Positions 29,042 through 38,184 of a stretch of DNA of 64,000 nucleotides are shown here, piece after piece. Under the pieces are notes generated by a model, which had not been told where the DNA came from, ran no database searches, and was given only the letters and a program-made list of their open reading frames with translations. The position numbers and the translations under genes were made by a program. Each line of letters opens with the position of its first letter. Within the stretch, counting starts at the first letter, position 1. This DNA is from Flavobacterium cutihirudinis (GTDB lineage: Bacteria; Bacteroidota; Bacteroidia; Flavobacteriales; Flavobacteriaceae), in the NCBI RefSeq assembly GCF_003385895.1, contig NZ_QRDQ01000008.1:740354-804353 (forward strand). The letters are read 5' to 3'.

Positions 29042-30136
29042 ATGCAAATTATTAAATTTCATTTTTGTTTGATCGCTTTTTTTACAATTTCTATTGTAAG
29101 TTCCCAATCCAAGAAGTACAGTATCCATACAATCACTTTTTACAATTTTGAGAATCTTTTTGATACGATAAATGATCCCAACAAAAATGACGATGAATGG
29201 ACTCCTGTGGGAGCGCAGCACTGGACAAGAGAAAAATATAATCAGAAACTGAAAAATCTTTCTAGAGTTATTTCAGAAATTGGAACTCCAGAAAATTCAA
29301 ATGCGCCGACTTTAATTGGTTGTTCCGAAGTTGAAAATCGTGGAGTTCTTGAAGATTTGATTACACAGGAAAAAATAGCAGGTTACGATTACGGAATTAT
29401 TCATTTTGATTCCCCAGATCAGCGTGGTATTGATGTGGCGCTTTTGTATCAAAAAAAATACTTCAGGCCAACTTCTTTTTCAAACATTCCATTATTGATC
29501 TATAAAAACAAATCCGTTATTCAGGAAAATAATAATGAAGATTTAGGAGATGTTGAAGTTAAAATTGATAAAAATCGGGTTTTTACAAGAGATCAGCTTT
29601 TGGTGAGTGGATTTTTAGAAAATGAAGAAATTCATATTATTATAAATCATTGGCCTTCGAGATCCGGAGGAGAAAAAGCAAGTAGTCCGTATCGTGAAGT
29701 AGCTGGAAAATTAAATAGAAAAATTATTGATTCATTACAACAAATAAACCCATTGGCAAAAGTTATAACAATGGGTGATTTAAACGACGGACCTTTTAAT
29801 AAGAGTATAAAAATTGGATTAGGTGCAAAAGCAAAAAAAAGCGAAGTTTCTGAATTTGGTGTTTATAATCCATTCGAAGAAATGGCAGAAAAGGGAATGG
29901 GCACTTTGGCCTTTAGAGATTCCTGGGATATTTTTGACCAAATTATATTGACAAGGACTTTTATAAAACCTGATTTTTCAAGTTATGAATTTTGGAAAGC
30001 AGGTATTTTTAACAAGCCGTATTTGATTCAGACTTCAGGAAAGTACAAAGGATATCCGTTACGAAATTCGCTGTCAGAAGCTGGTTTTAGTGATCATTTT
30101 CCAGTTTATATTTATTTGATTCGAGAAAAATTGTAG
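29042..30136 (+). CDS. Secreted endonuclease/exonuclease/phosphatase family protein
   Basis: 364 residues with a signal peptide (MQIIKFHFCLIAFFTISIVSSQ). The EEP fold motifs are complete: NFENLFD (metal-binding Asn), SEVEN (Glu), DQRGIDVALLY, INHWPSRSGG (His), MGDLNDGP (Asp/Asn) and SDHFPVY (Asp-His). It probably hydrolyses phosphodiester bonds in DNA or a nucleotide or lipid substrate outside the cytoplasm; the substrate cannot be read. Extracellular nuclease for phosphate scavenging is likely. The stop codon lies inside the first arm of an inverted repeat. Confidence 0.9.
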   Translation: MQIIKFHFCLIAFFTISIVSSQSKKYSIHTITFYNFENLFDTINDPNKNDDEWTPVGAQHWTREKYNQKLKNLSRVISEIGTPENSNAPTLIGCSEVENRGVLEDLITQEKIAGYDYGIIHFDSPDQRGIDVALLYQKKYFRPTSFSNIPLLIYKNKSVIQENNNEDLGDVEVKIDKNRVFTRDQLLVSGFLENEEIHIIINHWPSRSGGEKASSPYREVAGKLNRKIIDSLQQINPLAKVITMGDLNDGPFNKSIKIGLGAKAKKSEVSEFGVYNPFEEMAEKGMGTLAFRDSWDIFDQIILTRTFIKPDFSSYEFWKAGIFNKPYLIQTSGKYKGYPLRNSLSEAGFSDHFPVYIYLIREKL

Positions 30137-30204
30137 AGACGCACCGCAGTGCGTCTACGTTGCCATGATCAAAACCAATAAGACGTACTGCGGTGCGTCT
30201 CTAC
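30133..30204. repeat. 24-bp inverted repeat overlapping a stop codon
   Basis: Arms at 30133-30156 and 30181-30204 (GTAGAGACGCACCG and its complement) match at 23 of 24 positions around a 24-base loop. The TAG stop of the EEP gene is part of the first arm. It may serve as a terminator-like end for that gene. GC-rich, and unlike the other repeats in this window. Confidence 0.75.
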
Positions 30205-30242
30205 AAATTCACTACCTTAGCTTTTCATAAATTCTGAAAAAA

Positions 30243-30782
30243 ATGGCTATAGCAAAACCATTCAATCTAACAAAATGGATTGAAGATAACCGACACTTAC
30301 TAAAACCACCAGTTGGAAATAAAAATCTATATGTTGATTCAGGCGATTACATCGTAATGATTGTTGCTGGACCAAATGCACGAAAAGATTATCATTATAA
30401 CGAAACCGAAGAGCTTTTTTATCAATTAGAAGGAAGTATAAAAGTTGTTATTCAGGAAGATGGCGAGCGCAAAGAAATGGAATTAAATGCCGGAGATATG
30501 TATTTGCATCCTGCTAAAATTCCGCATTCTCCTGTTCGTTCCGAAGGTTCAATAGGATTGGTTATTGAGCGCAAACGTGCTGGAAAAGGTTATACTGACG
30601 GGCTTCTTTGGCATTGCGATAATTGCAATCATAAACTTTACGAAGTGTATTTTGAACTTCATAATATAGAGAAAGACTTTCTTCCTCATTTCGAACATTT
30701 TTACAATTCAGAAGAATTAAGAACTTGTGATAAATGCGGAACTGTAATGGAAACTGATCCTAGATTTACAGCTAAAAAATAA
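30243..30782 (+). CDS. nbaC: 3-hydroxyanthranilate 3,4-dioxygenase
   Basis: Opens the ring of 3-hydroxyanthranilate with Fe2+ and O2, a step of tryptophan breakdown by the kynurenine route and of NAD synthesis. 179 residues. The cupin iron ligands His51, Glu57 and His95 and the substrate residues Arg47 and Arg99 fall at the same numbers as in the bacterial enzyme. Two CxxC pairs (CDNC near 125, CDKC near 163) form the rubredoxin-like C-terminal iron site of bacterial forms. No other kynurenine gene is in the window. A terminator follows. Confidence 0.96.
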   Translation: MAIAKPFNLTKWIEDNRHLLKPPVGNKNLYVDSGDYIVMIVAGPNARKDYHYNETEELFYQLEGSIKVVIQEDGERKEMELNAGDMYLHPAKIPHSPVRSEGSIGLVIERKRAGKGYTDGLLWHCDNCNHKLYEVYFELHNIEKDFLPHFEHFYNSEELRTCDKCGTVMETDPRFTAKK

Positions 30783-30805
30783 ATTATTTATTGAATGTAA
30801 ATATC

Positions 30806-30844
30806 AAACCCGGCAGGTTTTTAAACCTATCGGGTTTGTTTTTT
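30806..30844 (+). terminator. Terminator of the dioxygenase gene
   Basis: AAACCCG at 30806 pairs with CGGGTTT at 30831-30837. The inner AGGTT/AACCT pairing extends the stem, and a T run follows to 30844. Confidence 0.85.
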
Positions 30845-30861
30845 ATGTTAAAAGAGAGAAT

Positions 30862-30924
30862 TTTGTATCATTTTTGATATATATTTGTATCATAAACGTT
30901 ATTAAAAAGTAACAAAAATGATAC
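30862..30924 (+). promoter_or_regulatory. Promoter/operator region of the antitoxin-like gene
   Basis: TATATTTG at 30880-30887 fits the -7 box; the nearest TTTG upstream is only 14 bases away. GTATCAT occurs at 30865-30871 and 30887-30893 (22 apart), and its complement ATGATAC at 30918-30924, across the start codon. Such repeats fit autoregulation by a helix-turn-helix antitoxin. Confidence 0.5.
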
Positions 30925-31229
30925 AGGAAATTATCGCATACAAAAATATAGTTGAAAATATTGAGAGTTTAATAGATAAATCAACTTATAAGAGAAATTA
31001 TATTATTGAAAAAATTGGTATTTCGAGTCCAACCTTTTATAGAAAATTGAAAACACATTCATTTACTCCGGATGAAGTACTGTCTATTGCCAAAATACTT
31101 TCACCAGAAGAAAATTTTATGTTAGATCTAAAGGCTGATATTGAGCAAGGAAAACTTGATTTAAAAAATGGAGATTTTATAACGCATGAAGAAATGTTGG
31201 CTGAATTAAAAAGTAAAAACCTTATATAA
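30918..31229 (+). CDS. Helix-turn-helix antitoxin-like protein
   Basis: 103 residues, acting in the cytoplasm. A helix-turn-helix is visible at about 27-60 (NYIIEKIGISSPTFYRKLKTHSFTPDEVLSIAKIL). The C-terminus FITHEEMLAELKSKNLI resembles the toxin-neutralising tails of RelB/Phd-type antitoxins. Its stop is only 2 bases from the stop of a ParE/RelE-like gene on the opposite strand. Partnership with that toxin is inferred from this position and the domain types. The tail-to-tail arrangement is unusual for a type II system. Confidence 0.8.
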   Translation: MIQEIIAYKNIVENIESLIDKSTYKRNYIIEKIGISSPTFYRKLKTHSFTPDEVLSIAKILSPEENFMLDLKADIEQGKLDLKNGDFITHEEMLAELKSKNLI

Positions 31230-31231
31230 AA

Positions 31232-31522
31232 TTACAAATCGATTCTATTTATTGGTTTTTGACGATTGTTATAAAAAGAGATTAATTCTATATAGTCTTT
31301 CTCTGTTTGATAGTATAAAGTGATATGTCTTGAAATAACAATTTCTCTACATTTCAAGTTTGTGTTGTATTTTCCAAGCATTGGATTTACTTCTAATAAG
31401 CTCAAAACTTGTAAAACATCTTTGATGAATTTTTGAGCTATTAATGAAGACCAAAAATATTCTAAATAGTTTTGAATATTATAGAAAGTATAATTTGCTC
31501 TTTTGGACCAAATAATTCTCAT
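31232..31522 (-). CDS. RelE/ParE family toxin-like protein
   Basis: 96 residues with the small mixed fold of this family. The N-terminal pattern IIWSKRANYTFYNIQNYLEYFW and the C-terminal VISRHITLYYQTEKDYIELISFYNNRQKP are typical of flavobacterial ParE-like proteins. The likely target is gyrase (ParE) or ribosome-bound mRNA (RelE); sequence alone cannot decide. It is read from the minus strand, 51 bases after the stop of the cyclic-nucleotide phosphodiesterase gene, so it could share that transcript. It faces the antitoxin-like gene tail to tail. Confidence 0.82.
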   Translation of the reverse strand: MRIIWSKRANYTFYNIQNYLEYFWSSLIAQKFIKDVLQVLSLLEVNPMLGKYNTNLKCREIVISRHITLYYQTEKDYIELISFYNNRQKPINRIDL

Positions 31523-31573
31523 TGAATAAAATTTATTCAGCTAAAATATAAAAAATAACTTACAAAATAGTTT

Positions 31574-32530
31574 TTATAACTCAAACCTTTTCCCTTGTTC
31601 AGGATAAATAATCTTCAAACCTAAATCGTTCTGATTTTTAATTTGCTCTTTAAGTTTTGCAATATTTTTAGCAGGCGGTTTCAAATGCGTAACGATAATA
31701 TTAAAACCTTTCAAAGAACCTTTTCCAGCCAATTCTTCTAAAATGTGAAGTTCGGTTATTAAGTGATTTGGAGTTAAATGCCCGAATAAAAATTTGTCAG
31801 GTTGTTCATTAGGGAAAGAAACTTCAATAAAAATCCCTTTTAATTGTTTATTTTGAATTAGTGGAGCAACCACAGTCCATAAAGCTTTTAGTTTATCACT
31901 TTTTTCCACAGAATCCGGACCAGTATCACCTAAATATAAAACGTAAGAATCTTCATTTTTTATTAAAAATGCGGTACTTTCAAACGGATTGACATGACTC
32001 AAAGGAAAAGCTTTAACCGTCATTTTTGTATTTGAAATCGGTGTTTCTTCACCTAAGTTTAAGGTTTGAAAATGATACTTTTTTAATGGAAAACCTATTC
32101 CTTTATCTCCAAAATTCGCCCAGGTTTGATCGTTGAAATAATGATTTTCCATCATTTCCATACATTTTTCTGTAGCATAAACGGTTTTTGAAGAATCGGC
32201 TGGAGAGTTTATAATTAACCCTGAAACATGGTCTAAATGTGCATGCGAAATCAAATATCCTTTTATATATTTTCTCAAAACTTCACTCGTTGAAACTTTA
32301 AAGGCCTTATTTTCAATTGCTTTTTCAATACCTGCATTTACAGTTCCTGCATCCAGACAAATAAAATCTTTTGTATTGGCTGGAGCCAATAAATAAGCTG
32401 AAAGATTTTTTTCGTCGATGCCGCCCTTTATTCCGAGTGGAACTACCTGAAAGGATGATTTCTCTTTTTGGGAAAATACATTTGCTGAAATTAAGAGTAA
32501 GCAAAGCAAAAATCTGCTGAAAATAGACAT
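31574..32530 (-). CDS. Class II 3',5'-cyclic-nucleotide phosphodiesterase (MBL fold), exported
   Basis: 318 residues with a signal peptide (MSIFSRFLLCLLLISANVFSQ), so it acts outside the cytoplasm. The metallo-beta-lactamase-like metal motif SHAHLDH is present, with further ligands in SHVNPFES, LGDTG and THLKP. This matches the PDE1/CpdP class that hydrolyses cyclic AMP or GMP. An exported form may scavenge extracellular cyclic nucleotides. I chose the ATG at 32530, which starts directly with the signal peptide; the upstream TTG adds eight residues that fit less well. ALDH7 is divergent at 32713. Confidence 0.87.
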   Translation of the reverse strand: MSIFSRFLLCLLLISANVFSQKEKSSFQVVPLGIKGGIDEKNLSAYLLAPANTKDFICLDAGTVNAGIEKAIENKAFKVSTSEVLRKYIKGYLISHAHLDHVSGLIINSPADSSKTVYATEKCMEMMENHYFNDQTWANFGDKGIGFPLKKYHFQTLNLGEETPISNTKMTVKAFPLSHVNPFESTAFLIKNEDSYVLYLGDTGPDSVEKSDKLKALWTVVAPLIQNKQLKGIFIEVSFPNEQPDKFLFGHLTPNHLITELHILEELAGKGSLKGFNIIVTHLKPPAKNIAKLKEQIKNQNDLGLKIIYPEQGKRFEL

Positions 32531-32712
32531 AATTGTAAGTATTGAATACTGCAAATTTCACTAAATAAATCCAATAAATAAGACTTCATTTCTGTTAATA
32601 CTATTTATTAATCTTAAATTTACTCTTCTTTCTGAGTACTCTTCAATTTGAAATTAATTCTAAAAGAATATCTTTACGTAACAATATAACAATTTTAACT
32701 AAAAAAGTTACA

Positions 32713-34266
32713 ATGACAACAATAGCATCACAATTTGGCATGAACGAAGCGCTGGAAAAACTTGGAATCAAACTTGTTAATGACGGAACTTCGACAGGAG
32801 TGGAGAATTTTTCATCAGGTGAAATTTTAGATAGTTTTTCTCCCGTAGACGGAAAACTGATTGCGTCGGTAAAAACTTCTACTTTAGAAGATTATGAGAA
32901 AGTAATGCGTTCAGCAACAGAAGCTTTTAAAACTTTTAGGCTTATTCCTGCGCCGCAGCGTGGTGAAATAGTACGTCAGTTTGGAGAGAAATTGCGTCAA
33001 AACAAAGAAGCTTTAGGAAAACTGGTTTCTTATGAAATGGGAAAATCTTTGCAGGAAGGTTATGGAGAAGTTCAGGAGATGATTGATATATGTGATTTTG
33101 CAGTAGGTTTATCACGTCAGTTGCACGGATTGACAATGCATTCTGAAAGACCGGGACACCGTATGTATGAGCAATATCATCCGCTAGGAATTGTCGGAAT
33201 TATTTCGGCATTTAATTTTCCGGTTGCTGTTTGGTCATGGAACACGGCTTTGGCGTGGATTTCTGGAGATGTCTGTGTGTGGAAACCATCTGAGAAAACT
33301 CCTCTTTGCGGAATTGCATGTCAAAATATAATCGCTCAGGTTATTAAAGAAAATAACTTGCCTGAAGGAATTTCGTGCTTAGTAAATGGCGATTACCAAA
33401 TTGGGGAATTGTTGACAAAAGATACTCGTATTCCATTAGTTTCTGCAACTGGTTCTACAAGAATGGGAAAAATTGTAGCACAAGCAGTTGCTGCAAGATT
33501 AGGAAAATCATTATTAGAATTAGGAGGAAACAACGCTATTATTGTAACTCCAGATGCTGACATAAAAATGACTGTTATTGGAGCAGTTTTTGGCGCAGTG
33601 GGAACAGCAGGACAGCGTTGTACATCAACCAGAAGATTGATCATTCACGAAAGTATTTATGATAAAGTGAAAGATGCCTTAGTTGCAGCTTACAAACAAT
33701 TAAGAATCGGAAATCCGCTTGACGAAAATAATCATGTTGGACCGCTTATCGATACGCACGCAGTTGAACAGTACGCAGTAGCTTTAAACAGAGTGGTTGC
33801 CGAAGGCGGAAAAATTCTGGTTGAAGGCGGTGTGCTTTCTGGTGAAGGCTACGAAAGTGGCTGTTATGTAAAACCTGCGATTGCAGAGGCTGAAAATTCA
33901 TTTGCAATTGTGCAGCACGAAACATTTGCCCCAGTTTTGTACTTGATTAAATATTCTGGTGAGGTTGATAATGCAATTGAAATTCAAAATGGTGTTGCAC
34001 AAGGATTATCTTCTGCAATTATGACAAATAATCTGCGTGAAGCCGAAAGATTTTTATCTGTTACGGGTTCTGACTGTGGAATTGCAAACGTGAATATCGG
34101 AACTTCTGGTGCAGAAATCGGTGGTGCTTTTGGTGGTGAAAAAGAAACCGGAGGTGGTCGCGAATCAGGTTCTGATGCATGGAAAATTTACATGAGACGT
34201 CAAACGAATACAATTAATTATACTACGAATCTTCCTTTGGCACAGGGTATTAAATTTGATTTATAA
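32713..34266 (+). CDS. ALDH7-type aldehyde dehydrogenase (alpha-aminoadipic semialdehyde type)
   Basis: Oxidises an aldehyde with NAD+. 517 residues. The catalytic Glu in LELGGNNAIIV and Cys in AGQRCTSTRR are both present. NFPVAVWSWNTALAWISGD and the GGGRESGSDAWKIYMRRQTNTINY end are typical of the ALDH7/antiquitin branch. That branch acts on L-2-aminoadipate 6-semialdehyde (piperideine-6-carboxylate) in lysine breakdown. The exact substrate is by family resemblance. The gene stands alone, with a strong terminator, in a divergent pair with the phosphodiesterase gene. Confidence 0.92.
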   Translation: MTTIASQFGMNEALEKLGIKLVNDGTSTGVENFSSGEILDSFSPVDGKLIASVKTSTLEDYEKVMRSATEAFKTFRLIPAPQRGEIVRQFGEKLRQNKEALGKLVSYEMGKSLQEGYGEVQEMIDICDFAVGLSRQLHGLTMHSERPGHRMYEQYHPLGIVGIISAFNFPVAVWSWNTALAWISGDVCVWKPSEKTPLCGIACQNIIAQVIKENNLPEGISCLVNGDYQIGELLTKDTRIPLVSATGSTRMGKIVAQAVAARLGKSLLELGGNNAIIVTPDADIKMTVIGAVFGAVGTAGQRCTSTRRLIIHESIYDKVKDALVAAYKQLRIGNPLDENNHVGPLIDTHAVEQYAVALNRVVAEGGKILVEGGVLSGEGYESGCYVKPAIAEAENSFAIVQHETFAPVLYLIKYSGEVDNAIEIQNGVAQGLSSAIMTNNLREAERFLSVTGSDCGIANVNIGTSGAEIGGAFGGEKETGGGRESGSDAWKIYMRRQTNTINYTTNLPLAQGIKFDL

Positions 34267-34290
34267 TTTATTTGTTCAATCAGTTATATT

Positions 34291-34320
34291 AAAAAAGGCT
34301 TCATAATTGAAGCCTTTTTT
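34291..34320. terminator. Bidirectional terminator after ALDH7
   Basis: A 13-base perfect stem AAAAAAGGCTTCA / TGAAGCCTTTTTT with the loop TAAT. It serves the convergent ALDH7 and Bax-inhibitor genes. Confidence 0.9.
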
Positions 34321-34345
34321 AGTTATAAATTTTAGCGAAGCTTAA

Positions 34346-35119
34346 TTAGTCTTTGCTTGATAATTTTGATAATAATCGTAAGAATTCAACATATAACCAT
34401 ACTAAGGTTATCATTAATCCCATTGCTCCAAACCATTCCATATATTTTGGCATTTTTTGCTGCGCTCCTTTTTCGATTTGATCGAAATCTAAAAATAAAT
34501 TTAAAGCGGCAACAATAATTACAAAAACACTAATTCCAATACTCATCATTGAATTGCCGTAGTGAACTGGTGTCCAGCTAGTAAATAAAGAAACAACCCA
34601 TGAAATCAGATAATAAGTTGCAATTGCTAATGTGGCAGCAACTACTACTGATTTGAATGTTTCAGTAACTTTTACGATTCCGAATTTATATAAACCTAAG
34701 CAAATTAAAAAGGTTACTAATGTTGCTGCAACAGCATTTATTACAATACCAGGATACATAGCTTCAAATATTGCAGATATTCCGCCAATAAATAATCCTT
34801 CAAATAATGCATAACCAGGTGCTAAATAAGGAGAATATTGTGGTTTGAAAGCTGATATTAATACCAAAACTAATCCGACAATCGCTCCACCAATTGCAGG
34901 TAGCATAATGTTTAGACCATTAAAAGCCATCCACCAGGTTACCATGGCTGCTCCACACAGAATTAAAAATAAAATAGCTGTTTTATTAATTGTACCAGAA
35001 ACCGTCATTTCTTGATTGTAATCAATAATTTGTGCTTCGTGCACTTCTTCAGCTCTTGAAACAGCATTTGATGAAAAACGTTTGCTGCTTAAAAATGGAT
35101 TTTTTGAATTGAAAGCCAT
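34346..35119 (-). CDS. Bax inhibitor-1 / YccA family membrane protein
   Basis: 257 residues with about seven membrane helices, starting with TAILFLILCGAAMVTWWMAF. The N-terminal 50 residues are cytoplasmic and charged. Family features are the run YSPYLAPGYALFEGLFIGGIS and the late acidic NLFLDFDQIEKG. It is thought to handle ions (calcium-leak type) or membrane-protein quality control, but no biochemical role can be read here. It stands alone downstream of the nuo operon on the same strand, after that operon's terminator. Confidence 0.9.
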   Translation of the reverse strand: MAFNSKNPFLSSKRFSSNAVSRAEEVHEAQIIDYNQEMTVSGTINKTAILFLILCGAAMVTWWMAFNGLNIMLPAIGGAIVGLVLVLISAFKPQYSPYLAPGYALFEGLFIGGISAIFEAMYPGIVINAVAATLVTFLICLGLYKFGIVKVTETFKSVVVAATLAIATYYLISWVVSLFTSWTPVHYGNSMMSIGISVFVIIVAALNLFLDFDQIEKGAQQKMPKYMEWFGAMGLMITLVWLYVEFLRLLSKLSSKD

Positions 35120-35230
35120 AGTTTAAATACATTTAAATGAACTCAAATATATGGAGTTTTTTTTAAGTGTGGCGGTTTGGCTTAAATTTTTAACATGATT
35201 TTTTCTTGCTTAAACGCAGCAATAAATAAA

Positions 35231-35261
35231 AAAGTCCATCAAAAAATTCTTGATGGACTTT
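35231..35261 (-). terminator. Terminator of the nuo operon
   Basis: AAAGTCCATCAA (35231-35242) pairs with TTGATGGACTTT (35250-35261). On the minus strand the stem runs into a T6 stretch, 23 bases after the nuoN stop. Confidence 0.87.
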
Positions 35262-35283
35262 ATATATTTTGGATGATTTTTTT

Positions 35284-36675
35284 TTAGTTCAATAAATCTA
35301 AAACCAAAGAAGGAAATAAACCTAAGACAATATTTAAGGTAATTGAAACAACAGCTACCGCATAAATTAGGAATGGTTTTCCTGTACGCACTTCATTTGG
35401 CTCTTTAGAGTACATTGCTAAAATTAGTTTGAAATAATAACCAACACTTATTATTGAGTTGATAACCGCAACAATAACCAAAGCTAAATAACCTGACTGA
35501 ATAGTTTGGTTGAATAAAAATAGTTTTGCAAAGAATCCTGAAAAAATTGGAATTCCGGCCATTGATAATAAAGATCCAGTCAAAATCGCAGCCAATAGCG
35601 GATTTGTTTTTCCTAAACCGTGGAAGTTTGTAATGTCTTCGTTATCCTGATTTTTGCAAACATATAAGATAACACTAAATGCAGCGATACCGGCCAATGC
35701 ATATGCAGCAGCATAATAAAGTAAAACGCCAGCTGATGTAGCAATAGTTAAAAATGTCATTAACATGAAACCTGCATGAGAGATTCCTGAAAATGCTAAC
35801 ATACGTTTTACATTTGCCTGACGAAGAGCCATTATGTTTCCAACTGTCATAGAAGCAATTGAAATAATAACGATAATATTTTCAAATGTTCCTAAAAGAT
35901 CCTGATTTTCCAATGATGGAATTAAGTTTAAGCCAGCAACTAATTTATACAGTGTTGCCATTGCCACAACTTTTGCCAAAGTACTCATTAATGCAGTTGT
36001 CAAAGCCGGCGAACCTTCGTAAACATCAGGAGCCCAGAAGTGAAATGGTACAGCTGCAATTTTGAAAAGCATACCAATCGTCATTAAAACCATTCCGATT
36101 GGAAACCAGATTGGCAATTCAGCAGATAAAGAGCTTTCGTAAATTTCGGTAACATCAAAAGTTCCCATTGCTCCGTAAATTAAGCATATTCCGAACAAGA
36201 TAATTCCAGATGCAAAAGATCCCATTAAGAAATATTTCATACCCGCTTCATTACTTTTTATGTTCAAACGATCGCTCGCTGCAAGTACATATAATGCAAT
36301 TGATAAAATTTCTATTCCAAGGAAAAACATTGCCAAATTTCCAAAAGATACCATCGCAACAGCACCAGCTAAAAGGAATATTTTTATAGCAACATAATCT
36401 GAGATTTTTGTTTGGTGATTTTCGTAAAAATTATGGCTTAACGCTACAAGGAAAATGGTCAAAATAATAAATAAAGATGAAAAAGCAGTAGAGAATTTGC
36501 TTACTGTAATCATGTTATTGTAATAACTTGCTGTTGATCCAAATTCATAATAGTTAAGTGCCAAAACACCCAATAAACCTAAAATGGTAAATGGAACGAT
36601 GCCTTTTCTAAAATTTAGAATTTCAAACAATAGGCAAAAAATACCCAATCCTGTTATAGCTATTAATGTATTCAT
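35284..36675 (-). CDS. nuoN: NADH-quinone oxidoreductase subunit N
   Basis: Antiporter-like proton-pumping subunit of complex I in the inner membrane. 463 residues with about 14 membrane helices. It contains the proton-antiporter M domain with the conserved Lys in GMLFKIAAVPFHFWAPDVYEG and the Glu in FFLGIEILSIALYVLAA. Last gene of the nuo operon, 56 bases after nuoM. Confidence 0.95.
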   Translation of the reverse strand: MNTLIAITGLGIFCLLFEILNFRKGIVPFTILGLLGVLALNYYEFGSTASYYNNMITVSKFSTAFSSLFIILTIFLVALSHNFYENHQTKISDYVAIKIFLLAGAVAMVSFGNLAMFFLGIEILSIALYVLAASDRLNIKSNEAGMKYFLMGSFASGIILFGICLIYGAMGTFDVTEIYESSLSAELPIWFPIGMVLMTIGMLFKIAAVPFHFWAPDVYEGSPALTTALMSTLAKVVAMATLYKLVAGLNLIPSLENQDLLGTFENIIVIISIASMTVGNIMALRQANVKRMLAFSGISHAGFMLMTFLTIATSAGVLLYYAAAYALAGIAAFSVILYVCKNQDNEDITNFHGLGKTNPLLAAILTGSLLSMAGIPIFSGFFAKLFLFNQTIQSGYLALVIVAVINSIISVGYYFKLILAMYSKEPNEVRTGKPFLIYAVAVVSITLNIVLGLFPSLVLDLLN

Positions 36676-36731
36676 TTTTGTTTTTTTGATTTAGGAAATC
36701 TAAAACGCCCTAATTTATTTTATTTAAAATA

Positions 36732-38174
36732 TTAATTTTTATTGATAACGTTTAAAATCGTTTCTAAACTTGGTGTAATCAAATCTGTAATTGGTTTTGG
36801 ATAGAATCCAAAGAAAATCAAAACAGCAATAATTGCTACCATAGAAATTCCTTCATTCACAGAAACATCTGCAAAAGTTTTAGAATTTGTTTCGCCCAAC
36901 ATTACATTTTGAAACATTTTAAGCATATAGTAAGCTCCTAAAATAATAGTCGTCCCGCCTAAAATGGCAAACCAAATATTAATTTGAGAAAGACTATATA
37001 GAACTGTAAATTCTCCAATAAAGTTAAATGTAGTTGGTAAAGCAACAGAAGCCAAAACCAAAATTAAAAACATTGAAGTGAATTTTGGAGATTGCGTACG
37101 GATTCCGCCTAATTCTGAAATATTTCTAGTTTCAAATCTTCTGAAGATAATTTCAGCAGCATAAAATAATCCAACAACAACAAAACCGTGAGCAATCATT
37201 TGTAATACAGCACCTCTAAAACCATCAATAGTTAAAGTATAAGTTCCTGCAGCAATTAATCCAACGTGAGCAAGAGAAGAATAAGCTAATAATTTCTTTA
37301 AATCTTTTTGTCTTAATGCTACAATTGAACCGTAGATTACACCAGCAATTCCTAAAGCAATAAAAATATTCATGTATTCTTTTGCGGCAAGTGGTGCAAT
37401 TGGCAATTGCCAACGTATAACACTATACAATCCCATTTTTAACATGATACCAGATAAAAGCATAGTTCCAACAGTTGGTGCTTTTTGGTACACATTTGCT
37501 TGCCATGTGTGGAAAGGAATAATTGGAATTTTAATAGCATAAGCCAAGAAGAAAGCTAAGAAAATCCAGAATTGCTCACAAGCAGATAAGTTTAATTTAT
37601 ATAAATCCTCAATTAAGAAACTTCCGTTTGCTTTTTGAGATAAATAGATAAAGGCAGTTAACATGAATAAAGAACCTGCAAGTGTATAAATAAAGAATTT
37701 AACCACTGCTTTTCTTCTTTCATCAGCATCTCCGTTACCCCAAATAAGAGCAATAAAGTAAATAGGAATAAGAGCTAATTCCCAGAAAATATAATATAAA
37801 AGACCATCTGCAGCAAGGAAAGTTCCTGCCATTGCAAATGCCATAAATAAAATCAAAGCGTAAAAAGCTTTCGAGTTTTTATATTCATTTCCAAAAGAAG
37901 AGAATATAATAATTGGAGTTAAAGCTGTAGTCAATAAAAGCATTGCAAGTGCTAATCCATCTGCATTTAGAGCAAATGAAATTTTAGGTTGATTAATCCA
38001 TGCATTAATAAGGCTAATATTTTCACCAGCATTAAAATGGTTCAACAATACAACCGAACAGCCTAAAGCTGCCAAACTAAAGAACAAAGCTACTTTTGAA
38101 GCGAGTTTGTCACCAGCAAAATAAGTGACAAATGCACCAACTAAAAGAATAATTAATATAAGAGAAACGTTCAT
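36732..38174 (-). CDS. nuoM: NADH-quinone oxidoreductase subunit M
   Basis: Antiporter-like proton-pumping subunit of complex I. 480 residues with about 14 membrane helices. The conserved Glu is in FWELALIPIYF and the pumping Lys lies in YAIKIPIIPFHTWQANVYQKAPT. It starts 10 bases after the nuoL stop; the gene order L-M-N is the usual one. Confidence 0.96.
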   Translation of the reverse strand: MNVSLILIILLVGAFVTYFAGDKLASKVALFFSLAALGCSVVLLNHFNAGENISLINAWINQPKISFALNADGLALAMLLLTTALTPIIIFSSFGNEYKNSKAFYALILFMAFAMAGTFLAADGLLYYIFWELALIPIYFIALIWGNGDADERRKAVVKFFIYTLAGSLFMLTAFIYLSQKANGSFLIEDLYKLNLSACEQFWIFLAFFLAYAIKIPIIPFHTWQANVYQKAPTVGTMLLSGIMLKMGLYSVIRWQLPIAPLAAKEYMNIFIALGIAGVIYGSIVALRQKDLKKLLAYSSLAHVGLIAAGTYTLTIDGFRGAVLQMIAHGFVVVGLFYAAEIIFRRFETRNISELGGIRTQSPKFTSMFLILVLASVALPTTFNFIGEFTVLYSLSQINIWFAILGGTTIILGAYYMLKMFQNVMLGETNSKTFADVSVNEGISMVAIIAVLIFFGFYPKPITDLITPSLETILNVINKN

Positions 38175-38184
38175 AGTTATAAAA

